A stretch of DNA of 47,855 bases, from the NCBI GenBank assembly GCA_012728785.1, contig JAAYEK010000191.1:1-47855 (forward strand), in the 5' to 3' direction. Shown piece after piece: positions 38,345 to 47,482 of the stretch. The stretch's first letter is position 1. Every line of letters begins with the position of its first letter. The translations under genes and the position numbers were made by a program. Below the pieces are notes generated by a model, which ran no database searches, was not told where the DNA came from, and saw only the letters and a program-made list of their open reading frames with translations. The DNA comes from Bacillota bacterium (GTDB taxonomy: Bacteria > Bacillota > UBA4882 > UBA8346).

Positions 38345-40795
38345 ATGAGTAAGAACGCAAAGTATCATCCCCAGGAAATCGAAGCCCGTTGGCAAAAAAA
38401 ATGGGAAACTGATGGGCTTTATCGCTCGGTAATTAAGAATGGTCAACCTAAATACTACGCCTTAACAATGCTCCCTTACCCCAGCGGGGATCTTCATATC
38501 GGCCATTGGTATGCCATCACCCCATCCGATACCCATGCCCGTTATAAAAGGATGAAAGGATATAATGTATTATTTCCGATGGGTTTTGACGCCTTCGGAT
38601 TACCAGCGGAGAATGCCGCTATTAAGCGGGGGATTCATCCTTTCAATTGGACTATTGGCAATGTTGAAAAGATGCGGGAACAAATGAAATCAATGGGAGC
38701 TATTTTCGATTGGAACCGGGAAATTATCTCCTGTTTACCTGATTATTATAAATGGACCCAATGGTTTTTCTTAAAATTTTACGAAAAAGGGATTGCTTAT
38801 AAAAAATTTTCACCGGTTGATTTTTGCCCGAATTGCAATACTACCTTAGCCCGGGAACAGGTATGGGGGGAAGATCGTCATTGTGAACGTTGTGAAACTC
38901 CGGTAATGAAAAAAGAGCTCAATCAATGGTTTTTTAAGATCACTGATTATGCTGAAGAATTATTGGACTTTTCAGGTATCGACTGGCCGGAACGGGTTAT
39001 TACCATGCAACAGAACTGGATCGGCCGGAGTGAAGGCGCTGAAGTCAATTTTAAGACTGAAGCCGGTAAGGAAATTAAGATCTTTACAACCAGACCGGAT
39101 ACTTTATGGGGGGTTACTTTTATGGTGCTCGCCCCTGAACATCCTTTGGTCCAAGAAATTACAACACCTCAGTATCGGGAGGCAGTTACCGATTATGTAT
39201 CGAAAGCAAGCCGCCAAAGTGAAATCGAGCGTTTAGCGGCTAATAAGGAAAAGACCGGTGTTTTTACTGGCGCATCAGCCATTAACCCGGTTAACGGCGA
39301 ACGGATTCCAATTTGGATCGCCGACTATGTGATGATGGGTTATGGAACAGGGGCGATTATGGCGGTTCCAGCCCATGATGAACGGGATTTTGATTTTGCG
39401 GTTAAATTTCAATTACCAATCAAAATAGTAATTGCTCCTAATACCAATATGATCCCGGAAACATTGTCCGCAGCTTATACTGAAGTTGATGAGGGAGTAA
39501 TGGTTAATTCCGGCGCCTTTAACGGTGTAAGCGCTAAGGAAGGTAAGGCGAAGGTCACTAAATGGCTTGAAGAAAAAGGAATCGGATCAAAGTCGGTTAA
39601 CTATCGTTTACGGGACTGGTTAATCAGTCGGCAGCGTTATTGGGGCGCTCCAATCCCAATTATTTATTGTGAAAAATGCGGGACAGTTCCCGTTCCTTAT
39701 GAGGATTTACCAGTTTTATTACCGGAGAATGCCGAATTTCTACCTACTGGGGAATCGCCTCTCAAGTATCACGATAGTTTTTATCGAACAACTTGTCCGA
39801 AATGCGGCGGTCCGGCGGAACGGGAAACAGATACCATGGATACTTTTATGTGTTCTTCATGGTACCAATATGGTTACTTAAGCCCCTACTATCCGGGAGA
39901 TACGCCGTTTGATATGAAGGAAGCGGCATATTGGCTCCCGGTGGATCTTTACACTGGTGGAATCGAACATGCTTGTATGCATTTAATTTATACCAGATTC
40001 TTCACCAAGGCTATGCGAGACTTGGGTTTGGTTAATTTTGCGGAGCCAATGGTAAAATTGAGAAATCAAGGGATCATTCTCGGGGAAGACAGTGAAAAAA
40101 TGAGTAAGTCCCGGGGTAATGTAGTAGCTCCGGATGATTTGGTGAACCGCTATGGGGCTGATGCGGTAAGGGCTTATTTAATGTTTGGATGGCGTTGGGA
40201 ACAAGGAGGTCCTTGGGATAATCGCGGTATTGAGGGAATGTACCGTTTCTTAAATCGTTTATGGGAATTATCTTTAGAGTCGGTACCGAACCATTCAAAT
40301 CCAGAAGCGGAGAAGATTGTTCTTCGTAAGACCCATCAAACCATCGCCAAAGCTTCACGGGAAATTGAGACTTTCTCCTTTAACACTTATTTGGCTTCTT
40401 TAATGGAGCTGTTAAATGTAATTGCCAAACATAAAGAGGATATATATGGAACCCAGGCTTGGACCGATTCGGTAAAAAATATTTTATTGTTGATCGCACC
40501 AGCCTGTCCCCATTTTGCGGAAGAAGTTTGGAATACCTTGAATTACGGGTATTCAATCCATAATCAAGCCTGGCCGGTTTTTGATCCGCAACTTGCCGCT
40601 GAAGATAGTGTAGAGATAGTAATCCAAGTTAATGGGAAAATCAGGGAAAAAATGATAGTTCCCGTAGGCGGCAAAGAGGAAGAGCTTAAAGAGTTAGCCT
40701 TGAACAACCCTGATGTTGAAAAACATTTAGCTGGTAAGTCTATTCGGAAAGTAATCGTGGTGCCGGACCGTTTGGTTAATATTGTAGTTGGGTGA
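38345..40795 (+). CDS. leuS: Leucyl-tRNA synthetase
   Basis: Class I synthetase charging tRNA-Leu. 816 residues. HIGH motif at 51-54 (GDLHIGHW), KMSKS at 585-589, a Cys set in CPNCNTTLA and HCERCETP, a second one in CPKCGGPAE, and the editing domain between with TTRPDTLWGVT and PAHDERDFD. The ATG at 38345 follows TTGGAGGC; an in-frame TTG at 38330 belongs to that RBS. No T-box leader is visible, as the gene sits inside the rsfS operon. Confidence 0.97.
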   Translation: MSKNAKYHPQEIEARWQKKWETDGLYRSVIKNGQPKYYALTMLPYPSGDLHIGHWYAITPSDTHARYKRMKGYNVLFPMGFDAFGLPAENAAIKRGIHPFNWTIGNVEKMREQMKSMGAIFDWNREIISCLPDYYKWTQWFFLKFYEKGIAYKKFSPVDFCPNCNTTLAREQVWGEDRHCERCETPVMKKELNQWFFKITDYAEELLDFSGIDWPERVITMQQNWIGRSEGAEVNFKTEAGKEIKIFTTRPDTLWGVTFMVLAPEHPLVQEITTPQYREAVTDYVSKASRQSEIERLAANKEKTGVFTGASAINPVNGERIPIWIADYVMMGYGTGAIMAVPAHDERDFDFAVKFQLPIKIVIAPNTNMIPETLSAAYTEVDEGVMVNSGAFNGVSAKEGKAKVTKWLEEKGIGSKSVNYRLRDWLISRQRYWGAPIPIIYCEKCGTVPVPYEDLPVLLPENAEFLPTGESPLKYHDSFYRTTCPKCGGPAERETDTMDTFMCSSWYQYGYLSPYYPGDTPFDMKEAAYWLPVDLYTGGIEHACMHLIYTRFFTKAMRDLGLVNFAEPMVKLRNQGIILGEDSEKMSKSRGNVVAPDDLVNRYGADAVRAYLMFGWRWEQGGPWDNRGIEGMYRFLNRLWELSLESVPNHSNPEAEKIVLRKTHQTIAKASREIETFSFNTYLASLMELLNVIAKHKEDIYGTQAWTDSVKNILLLIAPACPHFAEEVWNTLNYGYSIHNQAWPVFDPQLAAEDSVEIVIQVNGKIREKMIVPVGGKEEELKELALNNPDVEKHLAGKSIRKVIVVPDRLVNIVVG

Positions 40796-41328
40796 TGAAG
40801 GTTTTTGAGATTCCGTTACGGATTGTTCCGGAAGAACGTAAAACAGTAACCGCTTCTTTTGATGGCTCTGTTTGTTTGATCAGAATACCGATTATATTAA
40901 GCCGTCAAAAAAAACGGAGTGTCGAATACGTTGATCGGATTTATTGGAAGATGCTCGGTCAAATTTTGGAGCCGAAATTAAAAGCCCGGACTAATGAGTT
41001 GAACTGTACTTTTTTTGGGTTTGAGTATCAAAAAGTCCGTTATCATCGGCAATTCCGGAGATGGGGTTCCTGTTCCTCCCTGAGGAATATAAATTTGTCC
41101 CATCGATTGATCGGCGCTCCTCAATCTTTAGTCGATTACGTTATCATTCATGAACTGGCTCATTTAAAATTTTTAGATCATAGCCGAGCTTTTTGGGAGT
41201 TGGTGGTTGGGACCGGTTATGACCCCCGATCCTGTCGGAAAGAGATTCAGCAATATGGTTCTAAGTGGTATCTTGATTACCAAAGATGGCTCAACGAAGT
41301 TAAGCTTATAATCGAGGGTTCGAATTGA
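40795..41328 (+). CDS. YgjP-like (DUF45) zinc metallopeptidase family protein
   Basis: 177 residues. The zinc motif is clear: VIIHELAHLKFLDHS (HExxH with a third His five residues on). RRWGSCSSLRNINLSHRL upstream is the family's second conserved block. A cytoplasmic protein with no signal peptide. The ATG overlaps the leuS stop by one base (TGATG), so it is coupled to leuS. The biological substrate is not established for this family. A strong terminator follows. Confidence 0.88.
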   Translation: MKVFEIPLRIVPEERKTVTASFDGSVCLIRIPIILSRQKKRSVEYVDRIYWKMLGQILEPKLKARTNELNCTFFGFEYQKVRYHRQFRRWGSCSSLRNINLSHRLIGAPQSLVDYVIIHELAHLKFLDHSRAFWELVVGTGYDPRSCRKEIQQYGSKWYLDYQRWLNEVKLIIEGSN

Positions 41329-41411
41329 ACTTGAGTCGATTTGAATATCCATCTTAATTGATTAATAAATGAGGAAGAAATATTTAGCAACAGAATACCT
41401 ACCAAAAAAGT

Positions 41412-41438
41412 AAGCCCGGGGAAATCCCGGGCTTTTTT
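41412..41438 (+). terminator. Rho-independent terminator after the YgjP-like gene
   Basis: AAGCCCGGG (41412-41420) and CCCGGGCTT (41426-41434) form a 9-bp GC-rich stem with loop GAAAT and a T-run. It ends the yqeK-leuS unit. Confidence 0.92.
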
Positions 41439-41507
41439 GTTTGAATAAAACCCCAGTTAAAAGGGGAATTTATTCTTCAGGATGCTAAAAAACTCTGGGG
41501 TGAAAAA

Positions 41508-42818
41508 ATGAAAAGATTAAGCTTATTAGTAACAATTTTTGGAATTATTTTTATTTATTTAATTGTCTCCAGTCTAATTCAATTATCGGCTTTGCCCGAG
41601 ATCTTAAGGATCACACCGGGGCAAGAATTCATTCTTTCGGCGCGTTATCCATTGAGTTTTCATCAAAATTCCCAACTGAACCTAAAAGACAAATCCGAAG
41701 GTAAAGTAACTAATATTTTAACGAACCGATTAATTTTAAATTCAAACGGTAGTAATCATTTCAATGTTCAATTGCGGCTCTTTGGAGCGATACCTTTAAG
41801 AAAAGTAAGAGTTGAGGTTTCCGATCCTCTAAAAATAATTCCGGGAGGGCAAGCCATTGGGGTCCTTTTTTCAAGCACCGGGGTAGTTATAGTAGGTCAT
41901 ACGTCCGTAAAAGGGATGGATCGAAAACAATATTATCCGGCTCGGGATGCAGGGTTAAAAGTTGGGGATATTATCTTAAAGGTAAATAATCAACCTATTA
42001 AACGGATAAATGATGTTGAAAAAATTATTCAAGGGTACCAACCGGAAGAAAAAAAAGTAAAGCTTCAAGTCAGTCGAGACGGTAAAATTATAGACGTAAG
42101 GATCAAACCTGTTCTATGCCCTGGTTTACAAGGGGAGGCTGATGTTAAATATCGATTGGGTATTTTCATTGAAGATCCGGCGGCTGGGGTTGGCACGTTG
42201 ACTTTTATTGAACCTAATTCCTTTCGATTTGCCGGGTTAGGCCATCGTATTTCCCACTATGCAGGAAAGCAAAATATCCCTTTTAAACAAGGAGAAATTG
42301 TTTTAGCTGATATTAGTGGGGTACGGAAGGGACAACCTGGTGAACCCGGTGAAAAAATTGGAATTTTCGGAGTAGCTCAAACTCCGATTGGTAAAATTAC
42401 GAAAAATAGCCGATTCGGCATTTATGGAACTTTAATAAAGAGTTTTCAAATTTCGAAAAAACCAATCCCAATCGCTTATAATTCCCAAATCAAACTTGGA
42501 CCGGCAGAAATATATACGGTTATCAAGGATCGCCAAGTTCGAAAGTTCCAGGTGGAAATCATTAAAATTTTCCGTCAAGATATACCCAAAGATAAAGGGA
42601 TCGTAATCAGGGTGACTGATCCCGAACTATTGAAAGAAACAGGAGGGATTATTCAAGGAATGAGCGGTAGCCCGATTATCCAAGAACAAAAATTGGTTGG
42701 AGCAGTGACTCATGTTTTCGTAAACGATCCAACTAAAGGATATGGGGTTCTGGCTGAATGGATGGTTAATGAATTAAAGACCATAAATAATACTGATCAA
42801 GAAGACAAAGCATCTTAA
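41508..42818 (+). CDS. spoIVB: SpoIV B peptidase
   Basis: S55-family serine peptidase made in the forespore; it signals across the membranes to activate pro-sigma-K. 436 residues: an N-terminal membrane anchor (about 5-27), a PDZ domain (about 135-205, with AGLKVGDIILKVNNQPI), then the peptidase with FAGLGHRISH (catalytic His) and IIQGMSGSPI (catalytic Ser, about 384-391). AVTHVFVNDPTKGYG follows, as in Bacillus. spo0A comes next, the usual order in sporulating Bacillota. The ATG has GGGGTG upstream. Confidence 0.96.
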   Translation: MKRLSLLVTIFGIIFIYLIVSSLIQLSALPEILRITPGQEFILSARYPLSFHQNSQLNLKDKSEGKVTNILTNRLILNSNGSNHFNVQLRLFGAIPLRKVRVEVSDPLKIIPGGQAIGVLFSSTGVVIVGHTSVKGMDRKQYYPARDAGLKVGDIILKVNNQPIKRINDVEKIIQGYQPEEKKVKLQVSRDGKIIDVRIKPVLCPGLQGEADVKYRLGIFIEDPAAGVGTLTFIEPNSFRFAGLGHRISHYAGKQNIPFKQGEIVLADISGVRKGQPGEPGEKIGIFGVAQTPIGKITKNSRFGIYGTLIKSFQISKKPIPIAYNSQIKLGPAEIYTVIKDRQVRKFQVEIIKIFRQDIPKDKGIVIRVTDPELLKETGGIIQGMSGSPIIQEQKLVGAVTHVFVNDPTKGYGVLAEWMVNELKTINNTDQEDKAS

Positions 42819-42835
42819 AAAGGTGCTTTCTCTTT
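42807..42835 (+). terminator. Weak terminator at the end of spoIVB
   Basis: AAAGCATCTT and AAGGTGCTTT form an imperfect stem that includes the spoIVB stop codon, followed by a short pyrimidine run (CTCTTTT). Confidence 0.45.
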
Positions 42836-43012
42836 TATCCCAGTATGAGGTTTTTGCGAAATATTTGTTTAAAACTTGTCATCTTACTTGCCGTTAGGGT
42901 TAAAATGAATTTATCAAAGTTAAAGTCGATGTTACAAATGAAAAATAAAAATAAAAAGGTATTTTATCCTACGTAGCGAAAATAGAGATCTTATGATTCG
43001 GAGGTGTAAAAT

Positions 43013-43783
43013 TTGGATCTGTTGAGACTCGGGATTGCCGATGACAATCTAGAGTTTTGTATGCTGTTACGCGACTATTTCTCGGAACAACCGGGGTTTA
43101 AAATTGAAATAATCGCTTATAACGGACAGGAGTTAATCAGAGCTCTACGTCAAACTAAAATTGACGTATTGTTGCTTGATATGATTATGCCGGAAATTGA
43201 TGGTTTGGGTGTTTTAAAATGGTTAAAAGAACATCCTATGATCAAAAAGCCGAAAGTAATTATTTTTTCGGCCTTTGCTAAGGAGGAGGTTGCTCAAAAG
43301 GCGGTGGAACTTGGGGTTGATTATTATATTTTAAAGCCTTTTGATTTGACAACATTGAAACAACGGATCCTAGAAATTGCCTCTAACCCTTCTTTAAGTG
43401 GGATAATTGTCATGAAACATCAATATCGAGATCTTGAAAAAAAGGTAGCCGATATTATTGAAAAATTAGGTATTCCGCCTCGTTTTAAAGGTTATTCATA
43501 TTTAGAAGCCGCTATCATTTCAACTGTCCAGGAACCAAGCTTGATCAATGAGGTTACTACAAAATTATATCCTACCATCGCTAAACTTTTTGATACTAAT
43601 GAACAAAGGGTTGAAAGAGCGATGCGCTTTGCGATTGAAACAGCTTGGAACAAAGGCGATGTCCAAGTAATTCATGATTTGTTTGGATATTGCGTCGACG
43701 ATCAAAAAGGGAAACCCACCAACGCTTCTTTCATTGCCATAATTGCCGACAAAATTCGATTAGATGTTAACCAGGCCGTTTAA
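43013..43783 (+). CDS. spo0A: Sporulation master regulator Spo0A
   Basis: Response regulator that starts sporulation when phosphorylated. 256 residues. The receiver has Asp10-Asp11, phospho-acceptor Asp56 (LLLDMIMPEIDG, same number as B. subtilis) and the Lys in ILKPFD. The effector domain has the conserved helices ERAMRFAIETAWNKGD and FGYC, then PTNASFIAIIADKIRLD. TTG start with GGAGGTG 6 nt upstream. The 194-base gap before it shows no clear sigma-H promoter or 0A box. steA follows after 14 nt. Confidence 0.97.
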   Translation: MDLLRLGIADDNLEFCMLLRDYFSEQPGFKIEIIAYNGQELIRALRQTKIDVLLLDMIMPEIDGLGVLKWLKEHPMIKKPKVIIFSAFAKEEVAQKAVELGVDYYILKPFDLTTLKQRILEIASNPSLSGIIVMKHQYRDLEKKVADIIEKLGIPPRFKGYSYLEAAIISTVQEPSLINEVTTKLYPTIAKLFDTNEQRVERAMRFAIETAWNKGDVQVIHDLFGYCVDDQKGKPTNASFIAIIADKIRLDVNQAV

Positions 43784-43797
43784 CGGAGGAATCAATA

Positions 43798-44919
43798 TTG
43801 GAATTAAAAGCAAAAGCCCGGATTGATTCCCGTACTAAGAATTTGGTAAAGCGGATTAAGTCGGGTGAAATAGCAGTAATAGATCATGCCGATCTCGATC
43901 AAGTAGCGGCGGATTCTTTAATACAAGCCAAAGTCAAACTGGTGATTAATGCCAGCCCTTCAATAACCGGGAAATATCCTAATCCTGGACCGTCTAAATT
44001 ACTCGAAGAAGGCATAAATATCTTAGATAACGTCGGGAAGAAGATTTTTAACAAAGTCCATGAAGGCGATTATTTAGAAATCAAAGGAAACCAGATCTAT
44101 AAGGGTAATGAATTAATCGGGACCGGTGTGTTTCTTCATTTAAAAAATGTCAATCGACAACTGAAAGAAATTCGGCATAATTTAGTCTCGGAATTGGATA
44201 AGTTTTTACATAATACCTTAGAATATGCAATGAAAGAAAAAGATCTTATTTTAGGGTCTCCAAACATTCCACAGCTCAGAACTAGATTTGATGAAAAGCC
44301 GGTGGTGGTTGTAGTCAGAGGCCAAAATTACCGTGAGGATCTTTCGATAATTAAATCATATATTGATAATATTCATCCGGTTTTAGTCGGAGTTGACGGT
44401 GGAGCCGACGCTCTAATCGAGTTTGGATATAGGCCAAATTTGATCATTGGTGATATGGACAGCGTTTCCGATCACGCTCTACAATGCGGAGCGGAATTAA
44501 TTGTTCATGCGTATCCTAATGGAAAGGCTCCTGGATTGGAACGGATTAATCAACTAAATCTTAAATCCGAAATTTTTCCGGCACCCGGGACCAGCGAAGA
44601 TATTGCCTTATTAATGGCCTATGAAAAGGGAGCGGACCTTATTGTCGCCGTGGGCACACATTCCAATATGGTTGATTTTCTAGAAAAAGGCCGTCCCGGT
44701 ATGGGAAGCACCTTTTTAGTGCGTTTAAAAGTTGGCTCGATTTTAGTTGACGCTCGCGGTGTTAGTAAAATCTATCAACGCCGAATTAAACTCCGTTATT
44801 TACTTCAGATTTCATTAGCGGGCATCATGGTAATTGGAGTTGTTTTATACCAAACCCAATGGTCCCGAGATTTTCTCCGGGCTTTTTGGCTGCAAATGAA
44901 AGTGTTGTTGGGTTTATGA
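43798..44919 (+). CDS. steA: Putative cytokinetic ring protein SteA (thiamine pyrophosphokinase-like fold)
   Basis: 373 residues. The middle has a thiamine-pyrophosphokinase-like catalytic fold (LVGVDGGADALIEFGYRPNL, IIGDMDSVSD, GTSEDIALLMAYEKGADLI). One membrane helix near residues 337-358 is followed by a short tail. This architecture matches SteA, which with SteB acts at the division site in Corynebacterium; the family is also common in sporulating Bacillota, where its role is not settled. TTG start with GGAGGA upstream. The gene after it encodes the SteB/MctB-like partner. Confidence 0.82.
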   Translation: MELKAKARIDSRTKNLVKRIKSGEIAVIDHADLDQVAADSLIQAKVKLVINASPSITGKYPNPGPSKLLEEGINILDNVGKKIFNKVHEGDYLEIKGNQIYKGNELIGTGVFLHLKNVNRQLKEIRHNLVSELDKFLHNTLEYAMKEKDLILGSPNIPQLRTRFDEKPVVVVVRGQNYREDLSIIKSYIDNIHPVLVGVDGGADALIEFGYRPNLIIGDMDSVSDHALQCGAELIVHAYPNGKAPGLERINQLNLKSEIFPAPGTSEDIALLMAYEKGADLIVAVGTHSNMVDFLEKGRPGMGSTFLVRLKVGSILVDARGVSKIYQRRIKLRYLLQISLAGIMVIGVVLYQTQWSRDFLRAFWLQMKVLLGL

Positions 44920-44968
44920 AAAGCCGACAGCTAAATGCCAAAAGCGAATTTTTAATGTGGAGGCTTCT

Positions 44969-45862
44969 ATGATTGTAGATTTACGCTATCATGTGGTTTC
45001 GATAGTATCTATTTTTTTTGCCTTGGGATTAGGTATAATCATTGGTGTTAATCTGGGTCACTCAGCTAATCGCCAAATGGAGAAGCAATTAGAAAGACTT
45101 GAGGTTACCTATGAAAAAATCCGTGAAGATCAAAAATTATTACAAGCTTCCATTGAAACTAAAAATATCGAGCTGGAAGTAGCTAATCAATTTCAGAAAG
45201 CGATTCTTCCTACTTTAACCGTCAACCGGCTCCTTGGGAAAAGAGTAGCCATCATCCGCACCAATAATTCAGTTGATTTCAAATATGCTCGTAAACTGGT
45301 AAATTTGTTACGTCAGTCTGGGGCGGAAGTAACTTCGATTACTACCATAGCCAAAGTTTTCGATCTTTCCAAGCAGCAATTTCGAACTGAATTATTAGAT
45401 GCCTTTGATCTTCCTTCAACTGATGATAAAATGGTTATTGGGGCTTTAAGTTCAAGAATAATCCAAATTATTTTAAAAGGACAAGGTGGTTCCCAATTAT
45501 TATATTTACAGAACCAAAACTTAGTCCAATTATGGGGCGACTATAGTCGAGGACCAGTGGATACCCTGGTGTTTTTAGGTGGTGGGACTCGATCTGAAAG
45601 TAATTTTCAACGTGAAATCGATCTTCCTTTGTTGGATGCGGTCCGAAAAACAGGGACAACCGTGGTTGGAGTGGAACCTAGCTTTGTTACCGAATCTTAT
45701 ATGGGAACCTATCAATCTAAATGTCAAGGAACAGTGGATAACATTGAGACTCCACCTGGTGAAGCAACCTTGGTATATCTTTTAGCTTCCGGTAAAAAAG
45801 GGTTTTATGGGATTAAAGATACCGCTCGGGCATTAATTCCCGAATTTAAACTTAATTATTAA
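44969..45862 (+). CDS. SteB/MctB-like membrane protein
   Basis: 297 residues. The N-terminus is MIVDLRYHVVSIVSIFFALG followed by a Gly-rich continuation of one membrane helix (to about 28), typical of the family annotated as copper transporter MctB or SteB. A coiled coil follows (about 32-75, with KQLERLEVTYEKI), then an alpha/beta outer domain. The ATG at 44969 has TGGAGG ahead. SteB is known to bind SteA; a partnership here is inferred from adjacency. A copper role is the alternative, with no metal-rich motif seen. Confidence 0.75.
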   Translation: MIVDLRYHVVSIVSIFFALGLGIIIGVNLGHSANRQMEKQLERLEVTYEKIREDQKLLQASIETKNIELEVANQFQKAILPTLTVNRLLGKRVAIIRTNNSVDFKYARKLVNLLRQSGAEVTSITTIAKVFDLSKQQFRTELLDAFDLPSTDDKMVIGALSSRIIQIILKGQGGSQLLYLQNQNLVQLWGDYSRGPVDTLVFLGGGTRSESNFQREIDLPLLDAVRKTGTTVVGVEPSFVTESYMGTYQSKCQGTVDNIETPPGEATLVYLLASGKKGFYGIKDTARALIPEFKLNY

Positions 45863-45902
45863 TGTTTTTTTGTACCGCTGAAGCGGATAGGAGGAATCTT
45901 GA

Positions 45903-46586
45903 GTGGAAGTACAAACCCAACAAGTAACAATTATTATTCCGGCTTATAATGAAAGCGGTTCGATCCAAGATACGATTCTAGCCTTAAGAAGTATCCAGTC
46001 TATCGCTGAAGTTATTGTGGTGAACGATTGTTCCACGGACAATACCGGAGAATTGGCAGAAGTGGCTGGAGCTAAAGTACTTACCTTAGCTAAGAATGTT
46101 GGAAAAGGTGGGGCGATCAATTTTGCATTGAAATATGTTCAAGGGGGAATAATTGGCTTTATTGACGGGGATTTAGGTAAATCTGCCGTTGAAGTTGAGA
46201 AACTTATTATTCCGGTACTTGAAAAAAAAGCGGATATGACCATTGGCAGATTTCCTTCCGCTACCAAAAAAGGCGGGTTTGGCTTAGTAACCAATCTAGC
46301 CAAAAAGGGGATTAAATGGTTTACCGGCTTACATGTAGCCAGTCCGCTGTCGGGCCAAAGAATAATGCAACGGGAGATTATTGAAAAGGTTGGTCCTTTG
46401 GAAGCCGGATTCGGAGTTGAAGTAGGTTTGACAATTGACGTTTTACGACTTGGATATAGGGTCAAGGAAATTCCGGTTCAAATGACTCACGCGGAGACTG
46501 CCCGTGATTTGGCAGGTTTTCTCCACCGGGGGAATCAGTTCTTAGATGTTTTGGTGGTATTGACTAAAAGATTATTTATGAGGTGA
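45903..46586 (+). CDS. Family 2 glycosyltransferase
   Basis: GT-A fold enzyme, 227 residues, resembling polyprenyl-phosphate sugar synthases. Seen: IIIPAYNESGSIQ, VVNDCSTDNTGE, KNVGKGGAINFAL, the metal-binding DGD in IGFIDGDLG, and SPLSGQRIMQRE for the acceptor side. No membrane helix is present except possibly at the very end. GTG start with TAGGAGGA 6 nt upstream. It overlaps or abuts the GT4 gene, and both could act on a lipid-linked sugar. Sugar and polymer are unknown. Confidence 0.85.
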   Translation: MEVQTQQVTIIIPAYNESGSIQDTILALRSIQSIAEVIVVNDCSTDNTGELAEVAGAKVLTLAKNVGKGGAINFALKYVQGGIIGFIDGDLGKSAVEVEKLIIPVLEKKADMTIGRFPSATKKGGFGLVTNLAKKGIKWFTGLHVASPLSGQRIMQREIIEKVGPLEAGFGVEVGLTIDVLRLGYRVKEIPVQMTHAETARDLAGFLHRGNQFLDVLVVLTKRLFMR

Positions 46587-46590
46587 TCCC

Positions 46591-47478
46591 GTGGATGAAC
46601 TGATTGAGTTTTTTAGCGTTAATTTAAGAATTTTTTTAAGATATTTTGTATTGTTATTAGTTTCAATATTGTTTACAATTTTTTTCAGGCCCTATTTAAA
46701 CAATCTTTTGATCGATTCCAAATTGGTAAAACCAAATTATCGTGGGGAGAATATTCCGACCGCAGCCGGACTATTATTTGTTATTGCCCTACCTTTGACA
46801 GTTGTTGTCGGTTTTATATTGAGGGTTGATAGTTTTGACTCCAAATATGCCGTTCTTTATCTATTGGGCGTTTTGGGAATGGGGTTGACCGGATTAGTTG
46901 ATGATTGTTTAGGAAGTCATCAAGTTAAAGGTTTTCAAGGGCACCTCAAGGCTTTGTTTAAAGAGCGCAAGCTTACAACCGGAGCTTTAAAAGCGCTATT
47001 CGGAGGGATCATCGCTATAGTATTTAGTATTGCTAAAGCTAGGATGATTGGCAGTGGACGTTATCCATGGATGTTTATAGTCGATTTTCTCTTAGTAGCC
47101 TTGACAGCAAATATTATCAATCTATTTGATCTTCGCCCGGGCCGGGCCGGGAAAGTATTTACGTTAATTTTTATTATAATTATCTTATTAAGCAAAAATT
47201 TTATTAATTTTATCGGCTTATTTTTTCCGGTATTAATCATTTTATTACTATATTTACCCTATGATCTAAAAGCTAAAATGATGTTGGGCGATGTTGGTTC
47301 TAATTTTTTAGGGGCAACTTTGGGAATAATGATGGTTTGGATGCTAAGTGATTTTGGAAAAATAATTGCTTTAATAATTTTATTGCTATTACAATTGGCC
47401 GCTGAAAAGTTTTCTTTTTCAAAAATTATTGATAAATATCGACCGCTTAGATATTTAGACCAATTAGGACGTGATTAG
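46591..47478 (+). CDS. MraY/WecA-like family 4 glycosyltransferase
   Basis: Membrane protein of 295 residues with about nine helices, of the polyprenyl-phosphate sugar-phosphate transferase family. Seen: NIPTAAGLLFV (PxxGG-like), the Asp pair in GLVDDCLGS, the NIINLFDLRPGRAGK region where MraY has NxxNxxDG, and MMLGDVGSNFLGA. It lacks the HHH motif of true MraY, so an alternative substrate (for example WecA-like) is likely. GTG start with GAGGTGA. It follows GT2 with only 4 nt between, and nfo comes next. Confidence 0.82.
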   Translation: MDELIEFFSVNLRIFLRYFVLLLVSILFTIFFRPYLNNLLIDSKLVKPNYRGENIPTAAGLLFVIALPLTVVVGFILRVDSFDSKYAVLYLLGVLGMGLTGLVDDCLGSHQVKGFQGHLKALFKERKLTTGALKALFGGIIAIVFSIAKARMIGSGRYPWMFIVDFLLVALTANIINLFDLRPGRAGKVFTLIFIIIILLSKNFINFIGLFFPVLIILLLYLPYDLKAKMMLGDVGSNFLGATLGIMMVWMLSDFGKIIALIILLLLQLAAEKFSFSKIIDKYRPLRYLDQLGRD

Positions 47479-47482
47479 ACTG

